Shown: in pieces, positions 17,266 to 26,738 of the stretch
How the letters are laid out: each line of letters opens with the position of its first letter
Numbering within the stretch: the stretch's first letter is position 1
Assembly: GCF_001051235.1 (NCBI RefSeq)
Contig: NZ_CBTJ020000020.1
Location: 124,001-188,000 of the forward strand
Direction: 5' to 3'
Length of the DNA: 64,000 bases
Source of the DNA: Candidatus Competibacter denitrificans Run_A_D11
Lineage (GTDB): Bacteria; Pseudomonadota; Gammaproteobacteria; Competibacterales; Competibacteraceae
Made by a program: the position numbers and the translations under genes
The notes under the pieces: generated by a model
Databases searched by the model: none
Told to the model about the DNA's origin: nothing
What the model saw: the letters and a program-made list of their open reading frames with translations, nothing else

Positions 17266-20200
17266 TTATTCCTCCGGCTCATACCCCAAATTCGGCGCCA
17301 GCCACTTCTCCGCTTCCGCGACCGTCCAACCCTTACGCCGGGCGTAGTCGGCGACTTGATCGCGGTCGATGCGGCCCACCCCGAAATAACGCGCTTCCGG
17401 GTGGCTGAAATACCAGCCGCTGACCGCGGCGGTCGGGGTCATGGCGAAATGCTCGGTCAGGTGAATACCCGCCCTGGTTTCCGCATCCAGCAGTTGCCAG
17501 AGCAAGCCTTTCTCGGTGTGATCGGGGCAGGCGGGATAGCCCGGCGCGGGCCGGATGCCGCGATAGCGTTCGTCGATCATGGCCTCGTTATCCAACGCCT
17601 CATTGGCCGCATAGCCCCAGAACTCCTTGCGCACCCGTTCGTGCAGCCGTTCGGCAAAGGCTTCGGCTAGCCGGTCGGCCAGCACTTTCAGCAGGATGGC
17701 GCTGTAGTCGTCATTGGCCCGTTGGAACGCCGCCACCCGTTCGTCGATGCCGATACCGGCGGTGACGGCGAACGCGCCCAGATAATCGGTGAGGCCGGAT
17801 TCCTGGGGCGCGACCCAATCCGCTAAGCAGTAATGCGGCTTGCCTTCCGGTTTCGGCGTCTGCTGGCGCAGATGGTGCAATGTCAGCAGCACCTGTTGGC
17901 GGCTGTCGTCGGTGTAGAGCGTAACGTCACCGTCGCCGCTGCGGTTGGCGGGGAAAAAGCCGATCACCGCCCGCGCCGTTAACCAGCGTTCGGTGATGAT
18001 CTTGTCCAGCATCGCTTGCGCCTGCGCGAACAACTGGCGGGCTTCTGCACCTTGGGCGGGATCGTCGAGAATCCCCGGATAGCGCCCCCGCAGTTCCCAC
18101 GCTTGAAAGAACGGCGTCCAGTCGATGCGCTCCACCAGATCGGCCAGCGGATAATCGTCGAATGCGCGCACGCCGAGGAAGGTCGGGCAGGGCGGAACAT
18201 AGCTTGCCCACGCCAGTTTTGGCCGATTGGCGCAGACCTGAGCGAGCGGCAGCAGCGGTTCCCGGCTGCGGCGCTTGGCGTGCTGCTCGCGCTTCTGGGC
18301 GTAGTCGGTTTTGGTGCGGGTGACGTAATCCGTTTTGCTATCGACGCTCACCAGATTCTGCGCCACGCCGACCGCCCGCGAGGCATCTTTGACATAGATC
18401 ACCGGGCCGGGATATTGCGGGTCGATTTTCACCGCCGTATGCACCCCGGAGGTGGTGGCACCGCCGATCAGCAGCGGAATAGAAAAATCCTGCCGTTTCA
18501 TTTCCTTGGCGACGTTCACCATTTCATCGAGCGACGGAGTAATCAGCCCGGACAGGCCGATCATGTCGGCGTTGTGTTCGCGGGCGGCATCCAGAATCTT
18601 TTGGGTGGGCACCATCACGCCGAGGTCGATGACCTCGAAGTTATTGCACTGAAGCACCACGCCAACGATGTTCTTGCCGATGTCGTGTACGTCGCCCTTA
18701 ACCGTCGCCATCACGATGCGGCCATTGCTGCGTCGTTCGCCCTCGCCCTGTTCGGCTTCGATGAACGGGATCAGATAGGCCACCGCTTTTTTCATCACCC
18801 GTGCCGATTTCACCACCTGCGGCAGAAACATCTTGCCCGCGCCGAACAGGTCGCCGACCACGTTCATACCGTCCATCAGCGGGCCTTCGATGACGTGCAA
18901 CGGCCGCTCGGCCTGCTGGCGGGCTTCCTCGGTGTCGGTCTCGACAAACTCGTCGATGCCTTTCACCAGCGCGTGTTCCAGCCGCTTGGTCACCGGCCAG
19001 GAGCGCCAGTCCTGCTCCTCGCGCTTGGGGCCGGATGCGCCGCTTTCGTCTTTGTAATGGTCGGCGATCTCCAGCAGACGTTCGGTGGCGTCCAGGCGAC
19101 GGTTGAGAATCACATCCTCGACCCGCTCGCGCAGGTTCGCCGGAATCTCCTGGTAAATCGCCAATTGCCCGGCGTTGACGATGCCCATGCTCATGCCCGC
19201 CTGGATGGCGTGGTAGAGGAATACCGAATGAATCGCCTCGCGCACCGCATTGTTGCCCCGAAACGAGAACGACACATTGGAGACGCCGCCGGAAATCAGC
19301 GCGTGCGGCAACTTGGCCTTGATGCGGCGAGTGGCTTCGATGAAATCCACCGCGTAGTTGTTGTGTTCGGCGATGCCGGTAGCGACGGCGAAGATATTGG
19401 GATCGAAAATGATGTCTTGCGGCGGAAAGCCGACCTGTTCGGTCAGAAGCCGATAGGCCCGCTGGCAGATGGCGAATTTGCGTTCCTCGGTATCGGCCTG
19501 ACCCTGTTCGTCGAAAGCCATGACGATGGCCGCCGCGCCATAACGGCGAATCAGTGTAGCCTGCCGGATAAACTCGGCTTCGCCTTCCTTCATGCTGATG
19601 GAGTTCACTACCGGCTTGCCCTGAATGCACTTCAAAGCGGCTTCGAGAATCTCCCATTTGGAGGAATCGATCATCACCGGCACCCGGCTGATATCGGGTT
19701 CGGCGGCGATTAAATCCAGGAATTTCGTCATCGCTTCCTTGGAATCCAACATGCCTTCGTCCATGTTGATGTCGATGATTTGCGCACCGTTTTCGACCTG
19801 CTGGCGGGCGACATCCAGCGCGGCGGTATAATCACCCTTGGTAATCAGCCGCTTGAATACGGCCGAACCGGTCACATTCGTTCGCTCGCCGACATTGACG
19901 AATAGCGAATCGGGGCCGATGTTCAGCGGCTCCAGACCGGACAGTCGGCAGCGCGGTGCGATGCTAGGAATCGGGCGCGGCGGGAAATCCTTGACCGCTT
20001 CGGCGATGGCGCGGATATGGGCGGGCGTGGTGCCGCAGCAGCCACCGACGATGTTCAAGAAACCGCTTTCGGCGAATTCGCGGATGGTTGTGGCCATCAT
20101 CTCCGGGGTTTCGTCGTACTCACCAAAAGCGTTCGGCAATCCCGCGTTGGGATGGGCGGAAACGTGGGTGTCCGCAATGCCCGCTAATTCAGCGAGGTAG

Positions 20201-20964
20201 GGGCGGAGTTGGGTCGCGCCCAGCGCACAATTCAGGCCAAAGCAGAGCGGACGAATCGGCGACAGTGAATTCCAGAACGCCTCGGTGGTTTGGCCAGACA
20301 GCACGCGCCCGGATTTATCGGTGATAGTGCCGGAAATCATCACCGGTAAGCGGATTCCAGCCTCGTCGAAAAGCTGCTGAATAGCGAACAGCGCCGCTTT
20401 GGCGTTCAAGGTATCGAAGATGGTTTCGACAAGCAGAATATCCGCGCCACCTTGGATTAAACCTTGCGCCGCTTCGGTGTAAGCTGCGATCAGCTCATCA
20501 AAGCGGATATTGCGAAAGCCGGGATTATTCACATCCGGCGACAGGCTGGCGGTGCGGCCAGTGGGGCCGAGAATACCGGCGACGAAACGGGGCCGCTCCG
20601 GCGTGCTGTAGCGGTCGGCGACCTCGCGGGCCAGTTTCGCCGCTTCCCGATTCAGTTCCGGCACCAGGCTTTCCATGCGGTAGTCGTGCATCGACACCGA
20701 GGTCGAATTGAAGGTGTTGGTTTCGATGATGTCCGCGCCCGCTTCCAGATAGGCGGCGTGAATTTCGCGGATAATTGCCGGTTGGGTCAGCACCAGCAGA
20801 TCGTTGTTGCCCTTGAGATCGCTCGGCCAGTCGCGGAAGCGCGCGCCGCGATAATCCGCCTCTTGCAGCCGGTAGCTTTGAATCATGGTGCCCATCGCGC
20901 CATCCAGAATCAGAATGCGGCGGGCCAACAGGTCTTGTAATGGGGCGGTTTTATCGACGGTCAT
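17266..20964 (-). CDS. metH: Cobalamin-dependent methionine synthase
   Basis: 1232 residues, near the E. coli length of 1227. It methylates homocysteine using methyl-tetrahydrofolate and B12. Domains in order: homocysteine domain (about 1-330) with zinc ligands Cys246, Cys309 and Cys310; folate domain (about 345-620; GERTNVTGS); cap and cobalamin domain with the cobalt-ligand His760 in GDVHDIGKN; and the activation domain with [12 protein letters not shown]. It lies 39 bases after the YraN-family gene on the minus strand. No cobalamin riboswitch was seen immediately upstream. A strong antisense open frame (18016-19713) is a codon-bias shadow. Confidence 0.98.
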   Translation of the reverse strand: MTVDKTAPLQDLLARRILILDGAMGTMIQSYRLQEADYRGARFRDWPSDLKGNNDLLVLTQPAIIREIHAAYLEAGADIIETNTFNSTSVSMHDYRMESLVPELNREAAKLAREVADRYSTPERPRFVAGILGPTGRTASLSPDVNNPGFRNIRFDELIAAYTEAAQGLIQGGADILLVETIFDTLNAKAALFAIQQLFDEAGIRLPVMISGTITDKSGRVLSGQTTEAFWNSLSPIRPLCFGLNCALGATQLRPYLAELAGIADTHVSAHPNAGLPNAFGEYDETPEMMATTIREFAESGFLNIVGGCCGTTPAHIRAIAEAVKDFPPRPIPSIAPRCRLSGLEPLNIGPDSLFVNVGERTNVTGSAVFKRLITKGDYTAALDVARQQVENGAQIIDINMDEGMLDSKEAMTKFLDLIAAEPDISRVPVMIDSSKWEILEAALKCIQGKPVVNSISMKEGEAEFIRQATLIRRYGAAAIVMAFDEQGQADTEERKFAICQRAYRLLTEQVGFPPQDIIFDPNIFAVATGIAEHNNYAVDFIEATRRIKAKLPHALISGGVSNVSFSFRGNNAVREAIHSVFLYHAIQAGMSMGIVNAGQLAIYQEIPANLRERVEDVILNRRLDATERLLEIADHYKDESGASGPKREEQDWRSWPVTKRLEHALVKGIDEFVETDTEEARQQAERPLHVIEGPLMDGMNVVGDLFGAGKMFLPQVVKSARVMKKAVAYLIPFIEAEQGEGERRSNGRIVMATVKGDVHDIGKNIVGVVLQCNNFEVIDLGVMVPTQKILDAAREHNADMIGLSGLITPSLDEMVNVAKEMKRQDFSIPLLIGGATTSGVHTAVKIDPQYPGPVIYVKDASRAVGVAQNLVSVDSKTDYVTRTKTDYAQKREQHAKRRSREPLLPLAQVCANRPKLAWASYVPPCPTFLGVRAFDDYPLADLVERIDWTPFFQAWELRGRYPGILDDPAQGAEARQLFAQAQAMLDKIITERWLTARAVIGFFPANRSGDGDVTLYTDDSRQQVLLTLHHLRQQTPKPEGKPHYCLADWVAPQESGLTDYLGAFAVTAGIGIDERVAAFQRANDDYSAILLKVLADRLAEAFAERLHERVRKEFWGYAANEALDNEAMIDERYRGIRPAPGYPACPDHTEKGLLWQLLDAETRAGIHLTEHFAMTPTAAVSGWYFSHPEARYFGVGRIDRDQVADYARRKGWTVAEAEKWLAPNLGYEPEE

Positions 20965-21003
20965 CGGGGCAATACTCGGTTACTTCGGCTGAACGACAAA
21001 AAT

Positions 21004-21363
21004 TCACGTAAGCTGAAACGCATCCTGAATCCATTCGACTTGTGGTTCAGCGGCGGTCTGGAGAATCGCCACCACATCAAAACGACAGGGCAGGTCCAGG
21101 CGGTGGCGTTGCAGGTAAAAGGCCGCCGCACGCAACAGCCGCTGCTGCTTGCTGCGGGTGACCGATTCGGCGGGCGTGCCGAACTGGCTGGAACGGCGGC
21201 TGCGCACTTCGACGAACACCAGTTGACCGCCATCGCGCAGGATCAAGTCCAGTTCGCCGCCACGACAGCGAAAATTGCGCGTCACCAGGGCGAGTCCCCG
21301 CGCTTCCAGATAGCGCAACGCCAAATCCTCGGCAGCGGTTCCCTGCGCAACGCGGCTGATCAA
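21004..21363 (-). CDS. YraN/UPF0102 family endonuclease-like protein
   Basis: 119 residues. The family has a restriction-endonuclease-like fold: [19 protein letters not shown], then [12 protein letters not shown] and VFVEVRSRR, which supply the acidic and basic residues typical of the active site. Its function is not established; it may act on branched DNA. In E. coli yraN lies close to yraL (rsmI) and yraM. Here rsmI is about 7 kb away on the other side of the ATP-grasp region, and metH follows yraN directly. Confidence 0.88.
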   Translation of the reverse strand: MISRVAQGTAAEDLALRYLEARGLALVTRNFRCRGGELDLILRDGGQLVFVEVRSRRSSQFGTPAESVTRSKQQRLLRAAAFYLQRHRLDLPCRFDVVAILQTAAEPQVEWIQDAFQLT

Positions 21364-21517
21364 CGGCGGTCTCCAACGGCGGACAAGCGGCGGGTTAAAA
21401 AACAGGCCGCCCTGCTTAACTTAATGAGCATTGCGCTGTTTTCTCCAGAGTCGATCACTGTTACCTTGCTTTCATTGCCTCGTCAACCCAACGATAACCA
21501 TGACACTCGCTTAAAAC

Positions 21518-24016
21518 ATGAATTCATCGTTCCCTTTCGCACAGGCTATGGCTCAGCCCGAACCCTGGTTGGCGCATTATCACTACGATGGGTTGCGCTA
21601 CGACGAAATGTTTAGGGCGCAAAACGAAGCGCGCCCGCATTATGCCGCCCTCTACGCCCACCTGCTCCAGGAAGGCTCAAAACAATGGCGCGGCCTGTTT
21701 AATGAGGTGGATCGGCAGATTCGTGATCACGGCGTCACCTACAACATCTATGGCGATAGCGAGGGAGCGAGCAGACCATGGATGCTGGACCCGCTCCCGC
21801 TGATCATTCCGGCGGATGAATGGCGGCAGATTGAAGAAGCCGCGAGGCAACGCGCCCGGCTTTTCAATCATATCGTGTCTGATTTGTATGGTCAGCAGAA
21901 TTTGCTGACGCAAGGCCAGCTACCGCCCACGCTGATTCTGGGTCAGCCGGCGTTTCTGCGTCCCGCCGCCGGGGTTACACCGCCGCAGGGCGTGTATTTG
22001 CATCTGCTGGCGGTGGATCTGGCCCGCTCACCGGATGGGCGCTGGTGGGTCATCAGCGACCGGACGCAGGCCCCGTCGGGCTTAGGGTATGCGCTGGAAA
22101 ACCGGCTGATCGTTTCCCGCTTGTTTCCTGATTTATTTCAAAGGCTGCGCGTCCGTCGCCTGGCCCCGTTTTTCGCCACGTTTCGAGATGCGCTGTCCGC
22201 GTTAGCGCCCAATCGGGAGGGACCGACCCACACCGTTTTGCTCACGCCTGGCCCCTATAACGAGACCTATTTTGAACATGCCTTTCTCGCCCGTTACCTG
22301 GGCTTTCCTCTGGTGGAAGGCTCAGACCTGACCGTGCGCGATGGCGCGGTCTGGTTAAAGACGCTGCTGGGGTTGCGCAAGATACAGGTGATCGTGCGGC
22401 GGCTGGATGATGACTTTTGCGATCCGCTGGAGTTTCGCGCCGATTCAACCCTGGGCGTGCCCGGTTTGATGGAAGCGGTGCGCCGTGGCCAGGTTCTGGT
22501 TGCCAACGTGCTGGGTTCCGGCGTTCTGGAAACCGGGGCGCTCGCGGGGTTTCTGCCTGGTCTTTGCGAGAAGCTCTTGCAGGAGTCGCTGTTGATGCCC
22601 AACGTGGCGACCTGGTGGTGCGGCGAGCCATCAGCCCATCAGGAAGCACTGAGTCAGATCCACCGGCTGGTGTTTAAGGGCGCGACGCCGCAGCGGCGCT
22701 TCGGGCCGATTTTTGGCGAGGATTTGGATGCGGCGGGTTGTCGGCAACTGGCGACGACCGTGAATGAAGCGCCCACCGAATTTCTGGCTCAGGAATTGGT
22801 GGCGCTATCGCGGGCACCGGTGCTGAAACGCCATCCAGAACCGCGGTTGGAGCCGCGTTCGGTGGGACTGCGGGTCTTCGCCGTCGCCACGCCTTCTGGC
22901 TATGTGGTGATGCCGGGTGGGCTGGCGCGCACCGCGTCGGAACAGGATGTCCGCGTTCTTTCCAATCAGCGCGGCGGCGGCAGCAAGGATGTGTGGGTCT
23001 GCGGCGAATCGCTCGGTTTGCCGCTCTCACTGTTGCAGCGCCCGGTCGGGGTCGGCGATTTGGTGCGCAGCGGGGCGGGCTTATCCAGCCGGGTGGTCGA
23101 GAATTTATTCTGGTTTGGTCGCTACACCGAACGCACCGACCACCTGGCCCGCTATCTACGGGTGGCGCTCAGTCGCATTGCCGAATACGCCGAAGCCCCG
23201 CTGGAATGGGCCGGGTTGGCGGCGCTCGGCGGGCGGCTGGGCCTGCTGGCGGACGCAGGGGATCAGGCGCGTATGACCACCGGATTGTTGAATGGCGTCG
23301 CCGATAAAAATCGGCCAGGGAGTTTGGCGGCGCAAATTCTCCACTTGTCTCGAACCGGCTTTCAATTGCGGGAGCGGCTTTCCGCCGATAATTGGCGCAC
23401 CTTACATGCCTTGAGCTACACCCTGGAGCAGCAAGCACCGATACCCATTTCGCTGCTGGGCGCGATTGGGTTGCTGGATCGCGCCGTTTCACTGTGCATG
23501 ACGCTATCGGGTTTTGCCCTGGATGGCATGACCCGCGACCCCGGCTGGCTGTTTTTAGCCCTGGGCCGCCGGATTGAGCGGCTGCAATTTCAAACCCAAG
23601 CCATCATGGAAGCGATGAAGATGCCAAGCGAGGCTAACCCCGAATGGTTGCTGGAAGTCTCCGACAGCATCGTTACTTACCGCTCGCGCTATATGGCGCG
23701 ACCGGAATGGCTGGCGGTGCTGGATTTGCTGATCACCGATGAAAGCAATCCGCGGGGCCTGGTTTTTCAAACCACCAGCATCGGTCACTATCTGGAACAG
23801 ATCGCCGCCCTGCTGGGGCCGATTCGGGCGCAGGCGGATTTTCAAGTTCAGCATCGCGCCCTGCTGGCGCTGGATATCGGGCAGGAATTTCGTCCCGATT
23901 CAGTCGTGTTGCGGGAAACGTTGCACTATTTGCATACCGCAGCGGGCGTACTGGCCGATCAGTTGAGCCTCCAGTTCTTCAGTCATGTCGGCCAAAGCGT
24001 CTGGGTCAGCGCGTGA
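21518..24016 (+). CDS. Fused circularly permuted ATP-grasp / alpha-E protein
   Basis: 832 residues. Residues 1 to about 505 are the circularly permuted type-2 ATP-grasp domain (DUF404/DUF407): conserved VVRRLDDDFCDPLEFR around residue 294 and GGGSKDVWV near the end of the domain. From about residue 522 (LSSRVVENLFWFGRYTERTD) to the end lies an all-helical alpha-E (DUF403) domain. In most bacteria the two are separate genes, as at 25719-28301 here. The family is predicted to be a peptide ligase (amidoligase) making an unknown product. The stop overlaps the transglutaminase start by four bases. A second in-frame ATG at 21548 is possible. Confidence 0.87.
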   Translation: MNSSFPFAQAMAQPEPWLAHYHYDGLRYDEMFRAQNEARPHYAALYAHLLQEGSKQWRGLFNEVDRQIRDHGVTYNIYGDSEGASRPWMLDPLPLIIPADEWRQIEEAARQRARLFNHIVSDLYGQQNLLTQGQLPPTLILGQPAFLRPAAGVTPPQGVYLHLLAVDLARSPDGRWWVISDRTQAPSGLGYALENRLIVSRLFPDLFQRLRVRRLAPFFATFRDALSALAPNREGPTHTVLLTPGPYNETYFEHAFLARYLGFPLVEGSDLTVRDGAVWLKTLLGLRKIQVIVRRLDDDFCDPLEFRADSTLGVPGLMEAVRRGQVLVANVLGSGVLETGALAGFLPGLCEKLLQESLLMPNVATWWCGEPSAHQEALSQIHRLVFKGATPQRRFGPIFGEDLDAAGCRQLATTVNEAPTEFLAQELVALSRAPVLKRHPEPRLEPRSVGLRVFAVATPSGYVVMPGGLARTASEQDVRVLSNQRGGGSKDVWVCGESLGLPLSLLQRPVGVGDLVRSGAGLSSRVVENLFWFGRYTERTDHLARYLRVALSRIAEYAEAPLEWAGLAALGGRLGLLADAGDQARMTTGLLNGVADKNRPGSLAAQILHLSRTGFQLRERLSADNWRTLHALSYTLEQQAPIPISLLGAIGLLDRAVSLCMTLSGFALDGMTRDPGWLFLALGRRIERLQFQTQAIMEAMKMPSEANPEWLLEVSDSIVTYRSRYMARPEWLAVLDLLITDESNPRGLVFQTTSIGHYLEQIAALLGPIRAQADFQVQHRALLALDIGQEFRPDSVVLRETLHYLHTAAGVLADQLSLQFFSHVGQSVWVSA

Positions 24017-24972
24017 GTACCACCCGTTATCATGTCGTGCATGAAACCGTGTATGAGTACGCGGCACCGGTGCCGTTATCGCAGCACCTGTTGCACTTGT
24101 CGCCGCGTGAGCTGGCCTTGCAGCAGGTACACAGCCACCAGTTAGAGATTGAGCCGACGGCGGCGGAACAGGCCCGCTATCTCGATTGGTTTGGGAATCC
24201 GATGGTTTGGCTGGCGGTGCGCACCCCGCACACCGTATTGCGCTTGCTGGCCGCCAGCGTGATTGAGGTGCAGCCCCGACCCGGCGCCTGGCGGCAGGCT
24301 CTCGGCCCGGCGTGGGAGACCGTCGTGGCGGCGGTGGGGCAATTTCCAGCCACGGAGCCGCTGGAGGTGCAGGAATGCGCCCTGCCTTCGCTGCATGTGC
24401 CGCTCAATCCAGCGGTGCGTGATTGGGCGCTCAGCAGCTTCCCGCCTTCCCGTCCGCTGCTGGAAGCCGCCCGCGAGTTGATGGCGCGAATTTATCAGGA
24501 ATTTACCTTTGACCCGGAGGCGTCCACCGTGGCCACCTCGGTGGCGACGACCTTTGCGCGCCAGCGGGGCGTTTGTCAGGATTTCGCCCATCTGATGTTG
24601 AGCGCCTTGCGATCGCTGGGGCTGGCGGCGCGCTACATGAGCGGCTATCTGCTGACCAATCCGCCGCCCGGCCAGCCGCGCCTGATCGGGGCCGATGCCT
24701 CCCATGCCTGGGTGTCGTTATGGTGTCCTGGCGTCGGCTGGGTGGATTTCGACCCGACCAATAATGTCCAGCCTGATCTTGAACATGTGGTGCTCGGCTG
24801 GGGCCGCGATTTTGCCGATGTCACGCCGATGCGCGGCGTGATTTTAGGCGGCGGCGCGCATCAGGTGCGGGTGCATGTCACCGTCATGCCAGCGGCGCTG
24901 CGCAGTATGGAATCGTTGCTGGCGGAAGTGCGAGCAAAAGCGGTTAGCGACCCTGCCAATGCAAGATCTTAA
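24013..24972 (+). CDS. Transglutaminase-like cysteine protease family protein
   Basis: 319 residues. The N-terminal beta domain (YHVVHETVYEYAAPVPLSQH) is the Bact_transglu_N type, and the catalytic triad is Cys188 (RQRGVCQDFAH), His231 (DASHAWVS) and Asp247 (VDFDPTNN). No signal peptide is seen. Proteins of this type are regularly encoded with circularly permuted ATP-grasp and alpha-E proteins, as here, where the start overlaps the fused gene by four bases. It may hydrolyse or trim the ligase product; that is inference from gene neighbourhood. Confidence 0.88.
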   Translation: MSTTRYHVVHETVYEYAAPVPLSQHLLHLSPRELALQQVHSHQLEIEPTAAEQARYLDWFGNPMVWLAVRTPHTVLRLLAASVIEVQPRPGAWRQALGPAWETVVAAVGQFPATEPLEVQECALPSLHVPLNPAVRDWALSSFPPSRPLLEAARELMARIYQEFTFDPEASTVATSVATTFARQRGVCQDFAHLMLSALRSLGLAARYMSGYLLTNPPPGQPRLIGADASHAWVSLWCPGVGWVDFDPTNNVQPDLEHVVLGWGRDFADVTPMRGVILGGGAHQVRVHVTVMPAALRSMESLLAEVRAKAVSDPANARS

Positions 24973-25004
24973 GGGTCAGCGTTGCTGGTATTCCGGCGCT
25001 GATC

Positions 25005-25460
25005 TCAGGTTTTTTTGGTGACCATCATGGTAGTCTGGTATTCGATCACCTGCTGATTGCGCTGGTTGTAAGTCTTGTTTTGGTAGATCAACAAGAACCG
25101 CTCCGAATGCTTGGTCGCCCGCAGCGCCACCACTTCCGCATCGGCTCTGAGCGTATCGCCAAACAGCACCGGCGCGGTGAGCTTCAGCTTCTCGACTCCA
25201 AGATAAGCGTAGATTTGGTAGCCGTCCTGGGCCAGCAGTTCGGCTACGTTATCCGCCTGATGAACCAACCCATCGGCGACGCTAAAAATGACCGGCCCGG
25301 CCAGAGAACGCTCCTTGAACCAGGTGCCTTTGGCATACTCGGAATTGCTGTGAATCGCCATATTGAACCAGGTGAGTTGATGCAGGAGCGAGAAGTCCCC
25401 GACATCCAGCGTTCTGGAGACCCGACAAGGAATTTTAGTACCGGCGGTGATTGTAGCCAT
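25005..25460 (-). CDS. MaoC-like hot-dog fold protein
   Basis: 151 residues from the ATG at 25460, which has AGGAG nine bases upstream; an in-frame start at 25493 is less likely. The layout FNMAIHSNSEYAKG, SLAGPVIFSVADGL and PVLFGDTLRADAEV matches MaoC-type hydratases. However, the usual SGDxNPLH active-site stretch is altered to LTWFNMAIHSN: the His is kept and the Asp appears to be missing. Normal enoyl-CoA hydration is therefore doubtful; a thioesterase or binding role is possible. It sits between the two ATP-grasp clusters and reads away from the inverted-repeat element at 25557-25672. Confidence 0.65.
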   Translation of the reverse strand: MATITAGTKIPCRVSRTLDVGDFSLLHQLTWFNMAIHSNSEYAKGTWFKERSLAGPVIFSVADGLVHQADNVAELLAQDGYQIYAYLGVEKLKLTAPVLFGDTLRADAEVVALRATKHSERFLLIYQNKTYNQRNQQVIEYQTTMMVTKKT

Positions 25461-25556
25461 CAAGCCATGCTCCTGTTGAGTGATTTGGCGCAATCATAAA
25501 GAGCGGCTGTGCCGAGGTACAGTTCGGGTATCGCCCAGCGCCGATTGTCAAGCTTT

Positions 25557-25672
25557 TAGGAGTTACGCAGTTGGATCTCTAACACTCTGATTTTAAAAGA
25601 AATCGACTTGTGCGGTAGACAACCGAAATTTTCCATTAATCAATCACTTAGAATTTCAACTGCTAACTCCTA
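25557..25672. repeat. Inverted-repeat element (possible MITE remnant)
   Basis: TAGGAGTTACGCAGTTG at 25557-25573 is repeated in reverse complement at 25657-25672 (CAACTGCTAACTCCTA) with a single-base difference. The arms enclose about 83 AT-rich bases with no gene. AGCT-rich sequence also continues outside each arm. The layout fits a non-autonomous transposable element or a large cruciform. No target-site duplication could be recognised with confidence. Confidence 0.5.
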
Positions 25673-25718
25673 GCTTTTTCAATCTTTTCTAACGGTTCCG
25701 TTTGGTGGCTGCGAGAGG

Positions 25719-26735
25719 CTATAACGCGGTCAGCAGCGCGGCGGTGGTCGCTTCTACACCTTGTGCCATTTTGGAATTTTCCGCCGAAACGCCCGGCCCG
25801 GTCGGTAGCAGAAAATCAGCGGCGATGCGCTCAGCGAGCGCGTTGGTTTTATCGATAAAGCGGGTCAGATAGGCGTGCAGTCCTTGCTCCAGCACCTCTT
25901 CAATCCGGCCATAACGCAGACTGGAGGCCAATTCTCCAGCCTGCCGACGGGTTTCGCGCGAGCGGGGATTGGCGATGGATTCCAGATGCGCTGCGACTTC
26001 CGCCGTGCAATAGGCCAGTGAGCGCGGCATGTCGATATGCAGCACCAAAAGCTCGGCCACCCGCGCCGGAGTAATCAGATCGTGGTAAACCTTGCGGTAC
26101 GTCTCGAAGGCCGATAAGGAATGCAGCAGGGCGCTCCATTGGTAATATTCACCGGCTTCGTTAGGGCGCGGTGCGGCCGCCAGTTCGCTGTATCTCACAT
26201 CCAGGATGCGCGCGGTGTTATCGGCCCGTTCGAGGAACAGCCCCAGGCGCAGAAAATAGTTGGCCTCATCACGCATCATCGTGGCGATGCTGACGCCCCG
26301 AAATTGATGGCAACGCAGCTTGACCCATTCAAAAAACGCCGCCAGTTCGCCGACATCGAGCTTAGCCGCTTGATAGCGATGCAAATGCAGCCAGGTGGTG
26401 TTGATCGTCTCCCACAGTTCCGAGGTTAAGGTGCCGCGCACGGCATGAGCATTCTCGCGGGCCAATTGCAGACAGGAAAAAATACTGCCGGGGTTGGCGC
26501 GATCCAGCGCCAGATAATGCGCGACCTGATCCGGCGCTACCGTGCCCTGCTGTTGGCCATAGCTTTCCAGCAGGCCGATGGTGTCCAGCGTGGCCAGCCA
26601 CAGTTGCTGGATTTCCTGCGGGGTTTGCGGCATCAACAGCATCCGGCTGTTCACGTCCAACAGCCGCGCCAGATTTTCCGCCCGTTCCATATAGCGCGCC
26701 ATCCAAAAGATATGATCTGCTGTGCGCGATAGCAT
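25719..26735 (-). CDS. Alpha-E domain protein (DUF403)
   Basis: 338 residues, all-helical, opening MLSRTADHIFWMARYMERAE, the alpha-E signature. Other conserved parts are FLRLGLFLERADNTARILDVRY and DMPRSLAYC. The family is always associated with circularly permuted ATP-grasp proteins and transglutaminases and is thought to take part in synthesis of an uncharacterised peptide. Its start lies three bases after the stop of the ATP-grasp gene at 26739-28301, so the two are one transcription unit. It is the free-standing counterpart of the C-terminal half of the protein at 21518. Confidence 0.9.
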   Translation of the reverse strand: MLSRTADHIFWMARYMERAENLARLLDVNSRMLLMPQTPQEIQQLWLATLDTIGLLESYGQQQGTVAPDQVAHYLALDRANPGSIFSCLQLARENAHAVRGTLTSELWETINTTWLHLHRYQAAKLDVGELAAFFEWVKLRCHQFRGVSIATMMRDEANYFLRLGLFLERADNTARILDVRYSELAAAPRPNEAGEYYQWSALLHSLSAFETYRKVYHDLITPARVAELLVLHIDMPRSLAYCTAEVAAHLESIANPRSRETRRQAGELASSLRYGRIEEVLEQGLHAYLTRFIDKTNALAERIAADFLLPTGPGVSAENSKMAQGVEATTAALLTAL

Positions 26736-26738
26736 GAC

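Noticed and set aside
18698..19657. 319-residue frame on the minus strand inside metH
   Set aside because: Same strand, different frame; composition rich in Arg/Gly/Ser, no domain.
18016..19713. 565-residue open frame on the plus strand inside metH
   Set aside because: It is antisense to a clear metH and has no recognisable domain; long antisense frames are expected from the codon bias of this GC-rich gene.
24976..25016. Possible terminator after the transglutaminase gene
   Set aside because: TCAGCG/CGCTGA has a 15-base loop and the T-run at 25010-25016 is part of the convergent MaoC-like gene's last codons; too weak to call.
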